A DNA stretch of 48,646 nucleotides from Hafnia psychrotolerans (lineage in GTDB: Bacteria; Pseudomonadota; Gammaproteobacteria; Enterobacterales; Enterobacteriaceae). Location of the stretch: the NCBI RefSeq assembly GCF_014639435.1, contig NZ_BMFZ01000001.1:1-48646 (forward strand), written 5' to 3'. The translations under genes were made by a program, and so were the position numbers. Below, one piece after another: positions 9,091 to 18,006 of this stretch. Below the pieces are notes generated by a model. The model did not search any database and had not been told where the DNA came from. It was given only the letters and a program-made list of their open reading frames with translations. Numbering within the stretch: the stretch's first letter is position 1; each line of letters starts with the position of its first letter.

Positions 9091-9302
9091 TACACCCGTA
9101 CTGCTGGCAGTGCTGATCAGCGGGCTGACAGGGTGGGCCCGATGATATCGCTTCCGTCGGGCAACCGCGTACGGAACCCCGCTTGCTTCCCCATGGTTCC
9201 CTGTTAGAACAACCAGTTAGCCTGCACCATGCGTCATTAATACGCTTGAGTTACGGGCGCTGATCAATTTATACTCGCTTTAAAACCACACTAAATAAAG
9301 GG
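9091..9302 (+). other. Scrambled sequence upstream of tssL
   Basis: No intact gene. One short frame from about 9078 reads VSTPVLLAVLISGLTGWAR before a stop at 9143, and a shifted frame continues DDIASVGQPRTEPRLLPHGS. This looks like a membrane-spanning tail of a T6SS-associated protein, but the evidence is only by eye. It is consistent with a deletion junction between the IS remnant and the secretion genes. Confidence 0.3.
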
Positions 9303-9995
9303 ATGTGCGTGTTGTGTTTATCAGGAAATGGACTGGATAACGTTAAAACCACAGCTGAGGACATTGATACCCTGATGCAGGATACCTGGCTGCTGGTCCT
9401 TGCCATCAGAAACGGTAAGCCTCCAGTGGTTGACGATGGTTTGTATCAGCACTGCCTTGGTATGATCCAGCAGGTACAGGATAAGCTGGTTTCTTCCGGT
9501 GCCTCTGACGGGCTCGCCGAAGAAATCAAATTTGCTCACTGTGTCTTTGTGGATGAAGCAATAATGTCCCAACCGGATACGGATGTGTCCACCTGGTGGA
9601 ACCGCACGCCGCTGCAGGGCCATTTTCTCGATCACATCCATGGCGGCGATCTTTTCTACGAACACATCAAAAAGCTGTTGCGAGAGCCTACACCTTCCCC
9701 TGTGTTAGTCGCCTGTTATTACCGCATGCTGCTATTGGGTTACCGGGGGAAATACCGCGTTGAAGATCACCCCGAACGCCAGGCGCTGATGAACCAGCTG
9801 CGTGAGCGCCTTCCTACCCCTGAGAGCAAAATCAATAACCCCGTTTTTATCCGATGTTCCCGACCTGATATCCGCTTCTGGCGGCGTTCACCGTGGATAA
9901 TGCGGGGAGTGACATTGCTGTTTATTGCTGCAGTCACCTGTGGCGCGAGCGTTCATCTGCATTACTTACTCAGACAGTGGTACATACAGGACTGA
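9303..9995 (+). CDS. tssL: T6SS membrane complex protein TssL (DotU/IcmH family)
   Basis: A 230-residue TssL. With TssJ and TssM this protein forms the trans-envelope complex that anchors the T6SS baseplate; its cytoplasmic domain contacts the baseplate and its single C-terminal helix spans the inner membrane. Family features are DTWLLVLAIRNG near the start, the FAHCVFVDEAIM segment, the WW...PLQGHFLDHIHGGDLFYEHI region, GYRGKYR, and a hydrophobic segment at about 198-222. There is no peptidoglycan-binding domain, as in the short TssL class. ATG 9303 abuts AAAGGG with no spacer, so the GTG at 9309 may be the real start. It is the first secretion gene after the IS remnant; the usual upstream tssB-tssC-tssK are absent. 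Confidence 0.9.
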   Translation: MCVLCLSGNGLDNVKTTAEDIDTLMQDTWLLVLAIRNGKPPVVDDGLYQHCLGMIQQVQDKLVSSGASDGLAEEIKFAHCVFVDEAIMSQPDTDVSTWWNRTPLQGHFLDHIHGGDLFYEHIKKLLREPTPSPVLVACYYRMLLLGYRGKYRVEDHPERQALMNQLRERLPTPESKINNPVFIRCSRPDIRFWRRSPWIMRGVTLLFIAAVTCGASVHLHYLLRQWYIQD

Positions 9996-10023
9996 AACAC
10001 AGATAACCAAGGAGAGGTTAAAC

Positions 10024-12408
10024 ATGAGTGAGAATAATTTTAGTCTTCAGGGCGGAAAAATTCCGGTTTATAACCACTATCAGTTAAGCGTGGCGGAATT
10101 GCACAAGCAGCGTCCGGATATCCAGCTGTCGGTTTTACGTTTTAGCGGTGAGGAAACCCTTAGTACACCCTGGCGTTACACCATTGAACTGACCAGTGCG
10201 ACCCCAGATATTCCAGCTGACATTCTGATAAATACCACTGCACAGCTTCTTTTATACCCAGATGGTCAACCCTGGCAGGCAGTCACCCCTCGCGTACTCC
10301 GTGGTGTTATTATTTCTTTTCAACAGTGTGAAAGTTCTGCCGATATCACCCGATATGTTGTGGTGCTGGAGCCGAGGCTGGCGCTACTGCAAAACAGCCT
10401 GACCTATGCGGTTTATCAGAATAAAAGTGTTATCGGTGTCGTAGAAGATATTCTCAAACGCTGGGAATTCTCCAGCCTCGATTATCGCTACCAACTCAAC
10501 ACACAATATCCGGTACGCGACTTTTATATCTCCTATGCAGAGAGCGATCTGGCCTTTATCCAGCGCCATCTGGCGCGTGTCGGCGTGTTCTATTACTTTG
10601 CCTGGGATGAAGAAAATCACCGTGATGTGCTGGTCCTCGGTGACTCTGGCTATGCTTTTATTGACGGCCCGACTATCGCGTTCCGCCATCCGTCTGGTTT
10701 GTTTGATGGTGGCCTTGAATCCCTGTGGGGTATCTCGGTAAATCGTCATTCGGTAGCGGGTAAGATCCGCGTTAATGATGAGTACTACCGTCAGGCACAA
10801 AACGACATGCAGGCGAATGCCGACACCGACCTCGATAAACCGGCACTGACGGGTGAGCTCTACCGCTACGGTGAGCACTATCTGGAACAGGGTAAAGAGG
10901 CCAGAGAACAGCCGGAAGAAGGGCGCTGGTTTGTCAAACGTCGCCGCGAGCGCCTTATTAGCGAACAGGTTGTGTTTGATGGTAAGTCGAATGGGATGGA
11001 TATTCGTCCGGGGATGATTATCAAACCTGAGGGGAAATTCTGGGAAGATGCCCCAGACGGTCTGCTGGTGGTCTCTACTTCTTCATCACGGGTGTCCCGT
11101 GATACGGCCTATACCATCAGCTTTACCGCCATCCCTAACCGCCAGCACATTTCATACCGTCCGCCGCTGCGGGAACGGCCCACCATCGCGGGTACGTTGC
11201 TGGCACGCGTCACCAGCCCGGTTGAAAACGCGCAATACGCTGAGCTTGGTGAAACAGGCCGCTACCGGGTTCGTTTCCAGTTCGACCTGAACACTGCCTG
11301 GCAAACGGGTTTTGAAAGTGTGCCGGTGCGCCTTGCCAAACCTTACGCCGGTAATGTCTACGGCTGGCACTTCCCGCTCATTTCGGGAACCCAGGTGATG
11401 ATTGCCTTCACCAACGGCGACCCGGACCGGCCTTATATTCTCTGTGCCATGCACGACTCCCGCCATGAAGACCACGTTAATCTCTATAACTATCAACGTA
11501 ATGTGCTCCGAACTCCTTCAAATAACAAACTGAGATTTGAGGATAAGAGAGGTTATGAGCACGTAAAATTATCGACGGAGTTCGGCGGCAAGAGCCAACT
11601 GTCACTCGGCCATATCGTGGACAGCTCGCGCAACAAACGCGGTGAAGGGTTTGAACTGCGTACAGACAGCACGGGTACGCTACGCGCCGGTAAAGGGCTT
11701 TACCTGACCGCAGATGCCCAGGCGACGGCCACCGGTCAGGTGCTGGACATGACTCCGGCCATCAGCCTGGTCAAAGGTGCCGTGAGCCAGATGGATGAAT
11801 GGCGTACCATCACCCAGTCACACAACAATCTGCAACCTGATGCCACGCATCTCAAAGCCTATCTTGCCGCTGCCGACCAGCTAAAATCCCCGGCGATGTT
11901 GCTCAGTGCACCAGACGGTATCGGAGTGGTCAGTCCGCAGTCCATCTTACTGAACAGCGGAAAAACCCTACACCTGCAAAGCCAGGATGAAACCAGCATT
12001 GCCAGCGGCCAGTGTATCTCAGTAAATGCCAGCCAGACTATTTCGATGCTGGCACAGCATGAAGGGATGCGGCTGGTGTCCGGTAAAGGGCCGCTCACCG
12101 TCGAATCACACGGCGACATTATGGCACTCACGGGCCTGAAAGATGTCACCGTGCAGTCCACTCAGGGGCAGCTTCACTTCTCGGCGAAGAACGGCATTGT
12201 GCTGGGGTGTGGTGGCGGAACCATCAGCATTTCACCGCAGGGTGATATCAATATTCATACCCCAGGAAAAATGAGCCTGAAAGGGCTGCACGTCTGGGAT
12301 GCGCCAGCCAGTGCCGATACACCGCTGCCGGAACTGCCGAAATCGGTGTGTAAAGACTGCCTGAAGCGGGCGCAGGAAGAAGCAGCGGTTTTTGCGCCGC
12401 GTGGGTAA
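10024..12408 (+). CDS. vgrG: T6SS spike protein VgrG (TssI)
   Basis: A 794-residue VgrG, the trimeric spike that tips the Hcp tube and carries effectors. The N-terminal gp27-like domain (about residues 15-380) is followed by the gp5-like OB region (AGTLLARVTSP...GETGRYRVRFQFDL), the GTQVMIAFTNGDPDRPYI motif and a DUF2345 needle extension. The tail (about 760-794) ends in a short CxxC-containing segment (VCKDCLKRAQEE) with no added toxin domain. ATG 10024 follows AAGGAGAGG at good spacing; a longer frame to 9925 overlaps tssL and is not supported. The next gene is a DUF4123 adaptor, whose ribosome site overlaps the vgrG stop, so the two are coupled. Confidence 0.95.
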   Translation: MSENNFSLQGGKIPVYNHYQLSVAELHKQRPDIQLSVLRFSGEETLSTPWRYTIELTSATPDIPADILINTTAQLLLYPDGQPWQAVTPRVLRGVIISFQQCESSADITRYVVVLEPRLALLQNSLTYAVYQNKSVIGVVEDILKRWEFSSLDYRYQLNTQYPVRDFYISYAESDLAFIQRHLARVGVFYYFAWDEENHRDVLVLGDSGYAFIDGPTIAFRHPSGLFDGGLESLWGISVNRHSVAGKIRVNDEYYRQAQNDMQANADTDLDKPALTGELYRYGEHYLEQGKEAREQPEEGRWFVKRRRERLISEQVVFDGKSNGMDIRPGMIIKPEGKFWEDAPDGLLVVSTSSSRVSRDTAYTISFTAIPNRQHISYRPPLRERPTIAGTLLARVTSPVENAQYAELGETGRYRVRFQFDLNTAWQTGFESVPVRLAKPYAGNVYGWHFPLISGTQVMIAFTNGDPDRPYILCAMHDSRHEDHVNLYNYQRNVLRTPSNNKLRFEDKRGYEHVKLSTEFGGKSQLSLGHIVDSSRNKRGEGFELRTDSTGTLRAGKGLYLTADAQATATGQVLDMTPAISLVKGAVSQMDEWRTITQSHNNLQPDATHLKAYLAAADQLKSPAMLLSAPDGIGVVSPQSILLNSGKTLHLQSQDETSIASGQCISVNASQTISMLAQHEGMRLVSGKGPLTVESHGDIMALTGLKDVTVQSTQGQLHFSAKNGIVLGCGGGTISISPQGDINIHTPGKMSLKGLHVWDAPASADTPLPELPKSVCKDCLKRAQEEAAVFAPRG

Positions 12409-12418
12409 GGACATGGAC

Positions 12419-13159
12419 ATGATGACCGATACCGGCGCTACATGGATAAAGCAGGCCGAAGCACTCTGTACCGCAGCCGGACAGAACTATGTTGATGTTC
12501 TGGTGGATCAGGCCGGAACCGAACAGCCTCTGCAGAATGCGCTGCGCCAGCTTTCACCGGCTATTCGCTGGTTTGCTCTGTTTGACGACACGCCCGAAGC
12601 CGGAACAGCCGAATACTCACCGATATTGATGCGGTTGCATTTCTCCGTCAGTAACCACCGTGGCTGGCTGGAACAACTGGTCGAGCATTTCGCTGGTACG
12701 CCACGGTTGATGCTGCTGATTTCCCCTCTGAGTTTTGATTTGCTATGTCGCCACCTGCAGGCGCTGTCGCAGGTTCACTGGGAAGAACAGACCGGGTTGC
12801 TGCGTTACTACGACAACCGGATATTTGCGCCGCTGTTCGAGCATGTTCTGACGCCAGAGCAACAGGCTGCGTTTACGAATATCGCCCTGTTCTGGAGTTG
12901 GCGAAATCGTGATGGCGACCCCACCTGGAAAGCCGGAACCTGGCTACCTGAGCGCGTGCTTGCCGATGAGCCCGAAATGAGTCGGGTGAATGATACGCAG
13001 GTAGAGATGATGGGGTGTATTAGCGATGCAGAAGCACTCAGGAAGGAACTGCCAGCCCCGGATATGACACGGGAAGCGCACTTTGCCCGCTGTATGGCGC
13101 TGGCTATGCGGGCAAATGAAGCGGGATATCTCGGTAGTCTGCTGAATTTTAAGGAGTAA
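12419..13159 (+). CDS. T6SS effector-loading adaptor, DUF4123 (Tap/TEC)
   Basis: A 246-residue DUF4123 protein. Members load a specific effector onto the VgrG tip without being secreted themselves. Recognised by RWFALFDDTPEAG...YSPILMRL near the N terminus, then LISPLSFDLLCRHLQALSQV and LLRYYDNRIFAPLFEHVLTPEQ. The ORF could start at ATG 12413, 12419 or 12422; AAGGA at 12407-12411 lies seven bases before 12419, which I prefer. Placement between vgrG and the Tle1 effector module predicts that it joins that effector to this VgrG. No frameshift seen. Confidence 0.88.
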   Translation: MMTDTGATWIKQAEALCTAAGQNYVDVLVDQAGTEQPLQNALRQLSPAIRWFALFDDTPEAGTAEYSPILMRLHFSVSNHRGWLEQLVEHFAGTPRLMLLISPLSFDLLCRHLQALSQVHWEEQTGLLRYYDNRIFAPLFEHVLTPEQQAAFTNIALFWSWRNRDGDPTWKAGTWLPERVLADEPEMSRVNDTQVEMMGCISDAEALRKELPAPDMTREAHFARCMALAMRANEAGYLGSLLNFKE

Positions 13160-13172
13160 CGGGAGAGTGAAA

Positions 13173-13685
13173 ATGGAAATAAACTTTATCAATGGACTGA
13201 TAGTCGCAGTGGCGATATTGCTCTCTGGTTGCTCACAGGCCAGTGATGAGGGTTATACCGCAGGGGATTTACGCGCTGTTAACCATGTTGATGGGATTGG
13301 AATCAACGGTTTTTCTGTAAATGGATACCCTGTGCCAGGGCTAGGTGGCGGGTATTGCTGTATTCAACTACCGGACAAATGGAAACCCGGATTGAAAGCG
13401 CATATTAAATGGGAAGTTGATCCTCATACAGTGCCCCCATTCCCTGGATATAAAGATAGGGAAAAATTTAACGCATGGAAAAGTGTTCTGGGAAGCAGCT
13501 TTCAGAAACACAGCACTATTGTTGATATCCCTCAGTATGGCAAAGAACGCTGTGGTTTAACCGTGCATTTCCTGCCTTGTGACCAGGTAAAAGTAACAAC
13601 GGTTTGTTCAGGATACGGTACACCGAATTACCCGATTAAAGAGCCTCTTAAGATGAAGGGGCCAGCATCATGTCCGGTGAAATAA
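13173..13685 (+). CDS. DUF3304 lipoprotein, Tle1 immunity copy 1
   Basis: A 170-residue lipoprotein: hydrophobic N terminus with lipobox LSGC, then SQASDEGYTAGDL. ATG 13173 follows GGGAG with seven bases between. The body has GGGYCCIQLPDKWKPGLKAHIKWEVDPH and the C-terminal half HSTIVDIPQYGKERCGLTVH shared by all five copies here. DUF3304 lipoproteins encoded beside Tle1 phospholipases are established as periplasmic immunity proteins (Tli1) in enteroaggregative E. coli. This is the first of five head-to-tail paralogues before the effector gene. Its middle (GLGGGYCC) is like copy 4 and unlike copies 2, 3 and 5. Confidence 0.85.
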   Translation: MEINFINGLIVAVAILLSGCSQASDEGYTAGDLRAVNHVDGIGINGFSVNGYPVPGLGGGYCCIQLPDKWKPGLKAHIKWEVDPHTVPPFPGYKDREKFNAWKSVLGSSFQKHSTIVDIPQYGKERCGLTVHFLPCDQVKVTTVCSGYGTPNYPIKEPLKMKGPASCPVK

Positions 13686-13693
13686 GGAGAGCA

Positions 13694-14206
13694 ATGATGG
13701 CAAGGAAAATAATCACTGGCTGCGTATTTCTGGTTTTATTTATGGCTTCGAGTTGTTCACAGGCTACGGCTACAAACTCTGAATCCAGCGCTGCCAATAT
13801 TAGCGGCATCAACCACGTTGCCGGACAGACCGTAAACTTATTTTCGATCAACGGCTATGGTGGAACGCTGACCGGTAACAGCTGCTGCATCATGATCCCG
13901 GACAAATGGCGACCTGGACTGAAAGTACATATTGAGTGGGAAACCGATCCTGAACCCTATGCACATTTGCCACCGCTGGGTACTGACGAATATCGGAAGG
14001 CATATGCGCTTCATAAAACTAAATATCAACAGCACAGTACTATTGTTGATATCCCCCAATACGGCAAAGAACGCTGTGGTTTAACCGTGCATTTCCTGCC
14101 TTGTAACCAGGTAAAAGTGACAACGGTTTGTTCAGGATACGGTACACCGAATTACCCGATCAAAGCGCCTCTTAAGATGAAGGAGCCTGCGTCATGTCCG
14201 GCTTAA
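13694..14206 (+). CDS. DUF3304 lipoprotein, Tle1 immunity copy 2 (divergent)
   Basis: A 170-residue lipoprotein with signal sequence ending ASSC. I start at ATG 13694 (or ATG 13697, seven bases after TAAGGAG); the overlapping ATGTCCGG at 13670 is in frame but has a charged extension before the signal peptide. It is the most different copy: after the lipobox it has TATATNSESSAANISG instead of SDEGYTAGDL, and the central segment (EPYAHLPPLGTDEYRKAYAL) replaces the PFPGxKD block. The C-terminal half is nearly identical to the others. If its binding face differs, it may protect against a different Tle1 variant. That is inference. Confidence 0.83.
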   Translation: MMARKIITGCVFLVLFMASSCSQATATNSESSAANISGINHVAGQTVNLFSINGYGGTLTGNSCCIMIPDKWRPGLKVHIEWETDPEPYAHLPPLGTDEYRKAYALHKTKYQQHSTIVDIPQYGKERCGLTVHFLPCNQVKVTTVCSGYGTPNYPIKAPLKMKEPASCPA

Positions 14207-14694
14207 GATTTGTTTTCCTGCTGTTTATCTTTTTTGTGTCTGGTTGTTCCCAGGCCAGTGATGAGGGTTATACCGCTGGTGATCTGCGAGGTTTTAATCA
14301 CATGGCCGACAGTGGCGTTAATTCGTTCTCGGTCAATGGGTACGGTGGAACACTGACGGGTAATTCATGTTGCATCATGCTTCCTGATAAATGGCGACCG
14401 GGTCTGAAAGCGCATATTGAGTGGGAGGTTGATCCTCATACAGCGCCACCATTCCCTGGATTTAAAGATAGGGCAAAATTTAATTCATGGAAAAACGCTC
14501 TGGAAGGCAGCTTTCAGAAACACAGTACTATTGTTGATATCCCCCAATACGGCAAAGAACGCTGTGGTTTAACCGTGCATTTCCTGCCTTGTAACCAGGT
14601 AAAAGTCACAACGGTTTGTTCAGGATACGGTACACCGAATTACCCGATCAAAGAGCCTCTTAATATGAAGGAGCCTGCGTCATGTCCGGCTTAA
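14194..14694 (+). CDS. DUF3304 lipoprotein, Tle1 immunity copy 3
   Basis: A 166-residue lipoprotein, lipobox VSGC, then SQASDEGYTAGDLRGFNHM. ATG 14194 lies 13 bases before the end of copy 2, in another frame, and AAGGAG eight bases upstream is inside the end of copy 2, so translation is probably coupled. It carries the GYGGTLTGNSCCIMLPDKW form of the middle region, as in copies 2 and 5, and PFPGFKDRAKFNSWK, as in copy 1. The combination of segments from other copies suggests recombination within the array. Confidence 0.85.
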   Translation: MSGLRFVFLLFIFFVSGCSQASDEGYTAGDLRGFNHMADSGVNSFSVNGYGGTLTGNSCCIMLPDKWRPGLKAHIEWEVDPHTAPPFPGFKDRAKFNSWKNALEGSFQKHSTIVDIPQYGKERCGLTVHFLPCNQVKVTTVCSGYGTPNYPIKEPLNMKEPASCPA

Positions 14695-15197
14695 GATTTG
14701 TTTTTATGATATTTGTTTTTTTTGTGTCTGGTTGTTCCCATGCCAGTGATGAGGGTTATACCTCAGGGGATATTGGTGGAATTAATCATACTTCAGCGAC
14801 AATTAATTTCGTCAAAGTAAACGGCTACGGTGGTCCCAATATAAGCCCATTTGGTGATGGTGGGGGTTACTGCTGTGTTCAGCTCCCAGATAAATGGAAA
14901 CCCGGATTAAAAGCGCACATTGAATGGGAAGTTGATCCTCATACAACACCACCATTCCCTGGATTTAAAGACTGGGAAAACTATCTGATTTGGGAAAAGA
15001 AACTCAAAAGCAGTTTCCAACAGCACAGCACTATTGTTGATATCCCACAATACGGCAAAGAACGCTGTGGTTTAACCGTGCATTTCCTGCCTTGTGATCA
15101 GGTAAAAGTCACCACATCTTGTTTCGGTTTTGGCACTCCTGACTATCCGATTAAAGAACCTCGCCATATGAAGGAGCCTGCGTCATGTCCGGTTTAA
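14682..15197 (+). CDS. DUF3304 lipoprotein, Tle1 immunity copy 4
   Basis: A 171-residue lipoprotein, lipobox VSGC, then SHASDEGYTSGDIGG. The start overlaps copy 3 by 13 bases with the same ATGAAGGAGCCTGCGTCATG junction. The middle (GGGYCCVQLPDKW) resembles copy 1, while DWENYLIWEKKLKSSFQQ is shared with copy 5. Near the C terminus it has the only substitutions in the otherwise constant tail (TTSCFGFGTPDYPIKEPRH). It presumably acts in the periplasm on a phospholipase effector; specificity is unknown. Confidence 0.85.
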   Translation: MSGLRFVFMIFVFFVSGCSHASDEGYTSGDIGGINHTSATINFVKVNGYGGPNISPFGDGGGYCCVQLPDKWKPGLKAHIEWEVDPHTTPPFPGFKDWENYLIWEKKLKSSFQQHSTIVDIPQYGKERCGLTVHFLPCDQVKVTTSCFGFGTPDYPIKEPRHMKEPASCPV

Positions 15198-15688
15198 GAT
15201 TTGTTTTTCTGATGTTTGTTTTTTTTGTGTCTGGTTGCTCACATGCAAGTGATGAGGGTTATACCGCTGGCGACCTACGAGGTTTCAATCACATGGCAAA
15301 TAGTGGGGTTAACTCGTTTTCTGTTAATGGCTATGGTGGAACACTAACCGGTAATTCGTGTTGCATCATGCTTCCCGATGAATGGAAACCCGGATTGAAA
15401 GCACATATTGAGTGGGAAGTTGATCCTCATACAGCGCCCCTTCCTCCTGGTTACGAGGATTGGGATAACTATCTGATTTGGGAAAAGAAACTGAAAAGTA
15501 GTTTCCAACAGCACAGCACTATTGTTGATATCCCACAATACGGCAAAGAACGCTGTGGTTTAACCGTGCATTTCCTGCCTTGTGACCAGGTGAAAGTGAC
15601 AACGGTTTGCTCAGGATACGGTACGCCGAATTACCCAATCAAAGAGCCTCTTAACATGAAGGAACCTGCGTCATGTCCGGTGAAATGA
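15185..15688 (+). CDS. DUF3304 lipoprotein, Tle1 immunity copy 5
   Basis: A 167-residue lipoprotein, lipobox VSGC, followed by SHASDEGYTAGDLRGFNHM. N-terminal half is almost that of copy 3 (GYGGTLTGNSCCIMLPDEW), central part that of copy 4 (DNYLIWEKKLKSSFQQ), so it reads as a mosaic. It overlaps copy 4 by 13 bases and the effector gene by 16 bases, which makes it the copy directly coupled to the toxin and therefore the most likely cognate immunity protein. The coupling is seen; the pairing is inference. Confidence 0.86.
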   Translation: MSGLRFVFLMFVFFVSGCSHASDEGYTAGDLRGFNHMANSGVNSFSVNGYGGTLTGNSCCIMLPDEWKPGLKAHIEWEVDPHTAPLPPGYEDWDNYLIWEKKLKSSFQQHSTIVDIPQYGKERCGLTVHFLPCDQVKVTTVCSGYGTPNYPIKEPLNMKEPASCPVK

Positions 15689-18006
15689 GTTTAGCCAATC
15701 CTTGTTGGGCACCGCCGTTATTCCCGGAGGCCGGGCGTCTGCCTCTTACGGAAGCGCAGGTCAATGCCAACTATAAAAAACAAGTACAGGAAGAACAGGA
15801 TTACAAAACCCGTTTGGGTGAACAGAGCGGAAAAAAAGTCGGTTTTGTCTGTTGTCGCAGCCTGCATATTAGTTTGTTCTTTGATGGCACAGGCAACAAT
15901 GAACATAACGATACGAAGATAGCTAAACCGTCACATCCCACAAATATTGCAAAACTATTCCATGCAGCTTATCCATTAGCTGCGGAAAATGATGGCTACT
16001 TTTCCTATTATATCCCTGGCGTAGGCACACCTTTCCCTAAAATTGGTGAAATGGATTACAGCAACGATGGTCTGGCTTTTGCGGCAGGTGGAGAAGACCG
16101 TATTAACTGGGCGCTGTTAAGGCTGGTCGATGCGCTGAGCTATGCGATCACCAAAGGGGCTAAACGTCTTGACGATGGTATTGCCAAAGGAATGTTACCC
16201 GATATGCGTGCCCATGCGCCTTTCTCGGGTGAAGTGAATCGTCGCAATGCCATTAATCCCTTATTGAAGGCTCTGGAAGGTCAGGTTAAACAAAGCCAGC
16301 AGCCCCATCTGCTGGGGGTTAAGCTGTTCATTTATGGTTTTTCACGCGGAGCAGCTGAAGCCAGAACCTTTATCAGCTGGCTGACGCAACTGCCAGCACC
16401 CAATAAATCTGGCGAATATCAACCACTCACTCTGGCCGGATTGCCTGTCAGTATTGAATTTGCTGGCCTGCTGGATACAGTGGCTTCCGTCGGTGCTGCG
16501 CATATCCTCCCCGGAGCTGCAGGCCATATGGGCTGGGCGGATAATTCTCAACCGCTGCCTGATGAAACTAAATTCCCCGGATTAATTAAATGCTGCCGTC
16601 ATTTTGTTGCGGCGCACGAACAGCGTCTGTGCTTCCCGCTGGATTCAATTCGCCGAGCCGATGATGGTAGTTATCCTTCTTATTCTAACGAAGTTATTTA
16701 TCCTGGTATGCATTCTGATATCGGGGGCGGTTACCCGCCTGGCGATCAGGGCAAATCCCCCAACGGCGCAGGGGAAGTATTATCTCAAATAGTATTACAT
16801 GACCTATATTCAGCTGCGTTTGAGGCTGGTTCGCCTTTATCAGTCCATCCTTCTTCGCTCACCGAATTAATAAAGGACATTTCGCCATCACGTGTAATGT
16901 CTGGTAATTCAGTTACTGAGTTTGCAATTGCTCCTGTAGTCACCAAACGCTTCAATATCTGGCGACAAACCTTACTTAACACTACCTTGCAGGGCACTGA
17001 AGAAACCGCAGAGAGCCAGAGTGGCTATCGCGCATATCAACTTTCTCAAACCCTTGAAAGCGCCGTTATCGATCAGGTGGGTTGGATCACCGCCTGGCGC
17101 ATTGGTCGCTATGCCCATGGCAGCATGCTTTCCCAGGACAAGACGTTTGCCCGGAGTTTCTTCAATCAGGCCCCACAGCTAAATACTCAACAGTTGAAAG
17201 ACGAAAAAGACAAACATGACGCTGAGGTAAAGGCGCTATCTACGCGTCGTGCCGAGGCGAAAAAGAAACGCCAGCCGCTCGATGAAAGCTTACAGGGCAA
17301 GCCCGACCTCGACCCAACCAACGCGCAGTACCAGTTGCGCGAAGCTGCCCGTGAGTTCCAGCACGACTATAAAGAATGGGTGCGGGATATCAATGGGCAA
17401 AGCGTCTGGGATAAACCCATCCAGATTGCGCTGGACGTAATCCCCAAACATGCCGTGTTTCTGATTAACGGTGATGATGACCAGGCCGAATATCAAGAGA
17501 TGAAAGCGGACGGCGACAGGCTTTATCCGCAGTTATTTATCGACAGTCTGGGCACCGGTATCCGAACTCAACCCCGCGCTGAACTGCTGGCATTCTACGA
17601 TGAGCAGATCCACGACTCCCGCGCCTGGTTTATGCAAAGCGCCCTCGGTGGGCGTGAGCCCAGGGGCGGCTACTTCCGCTATCGCATGATTTACTGCGGC
17701 AATAAAGCCAACAAAAAGCTGCAGCTGATTTCGGTGGAAGGCAAAGTAGTTGGCGCAGCGCCAACCTCCAATAAGGTTATCTATCTGGTGGAGCCGAAAA
17801 CGGCGTATGCGCCTGAAGTCCATAAAGTCAAAGACCTGGCAAACGGCGTCACACAAAAACTCACCGCCGACGTGCAGTCTCTGCCGGGTACGGAGCCGGG
17901 CCTTACGGTGGCTCAAAATCGCTCTGCCACCATCAGCAGCAACCATCAGGCTATGATGTCATCGTCGCTGGAGATGCTCAAAGCCTCCGGGGCCAACATC
18001 GTATGA
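15673..18006 (+). CDS. tle1: T6SS phospholipase effector Tle1 (DUF2235)
   Basis: A 777-residue DUF2235 protein of the Tle1 family, antibacterial phospholipases delivered to the target periplasm. It has FFDGTGNN (69-76), a GxSxG nucleophile elbow YGFSRG (Ser224), LLDTVASVG (Asp268) and HSDIGGGY (His347), candidates for the Ser-Asp-His triad by comparison with the family. There is no signal peptide, as expected for VgrG-carried cargo. The C-terminal 400 residues include a charged, helix-rich stretch (KDEKDKHDAEVKALSTRRAEAKK about 510-535). The gene follows five immunity genes and is followed by PAAR with a 4-base overlap, so spike, adaptor, immunity, toxin and tip form one coupled module. All motif residues are intact. 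Confidence 0.92.
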   Translation: MSGEMSLANPCWAPPLFPEAGRLPLTEAQVNANYKKQVQEEQDYKTRLGEQSGKKVGFVCCRSLHISLFFDGTGNNEHNDTKIAKPSHPTNIAKLFHAAYPLAAENDGYFSYYIPGVGTPFPKIGEMDYSNDGLAFAAGGEDRINWALLRLVDALSYAITKGAKRLDDGIAKGMLPDMRAHAPFSGEVNRRNAINPLLKALEGQVKQSQQPHLLGVKLFIYGFSRGAAEARTFISWLTQLPAPNKSGEYQPLTLAGLPVSIEFAGLLDTVASVGAAHILPGAAGHMGWADNSQPLPDETKFPGLIKCCRHFVAAHEQRLCFPLDSIRRADDGSYPSYSNEVIYPGMHSDIGGGYPPGDQGKSPNGAGEVLSQIVLHDLYSAAFEAGSPLSVHPSSLTELIKDISPSRVMSGNSVTEFAIAPVVTKRFNIWRQTLLNTTLQGTEETAESQSGYRAYQLSQTLESAVIDQVGWITAWRIGRYAHGSMLSQDKTFARSFFNQAPQLNTQQLKDEKDKHDAEVKALSTRRAEAKKKRQPLDESLQGKPDLDPTNAQYQLREAAREFQHDYKEWVRDINGQSVWDKPIQIALDVIPKHAVFLINGDDDQAEYQEMKADGDRLYPQLFIDSLGTGIRTQPRAELLAFYDEQIHDSRAWFMQSALGGREPRGGYFRYRMIYCGNKANKKLQLISVEGKVVGAAPTSNKVIYLVEPKTAYAPEVHKVKDLANGVTQKLTADVQSLPGTEPGLTVAQNRSATISSNHQAMMSSSLEMLKASGANIV

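Noticed and set aside
10024-12408. VgrG with a C-terminal toxin domain
   Set aside because: The protein ends soon after the DUF2345 region with only a short CxxC tail; no enzymatic domain is seen.
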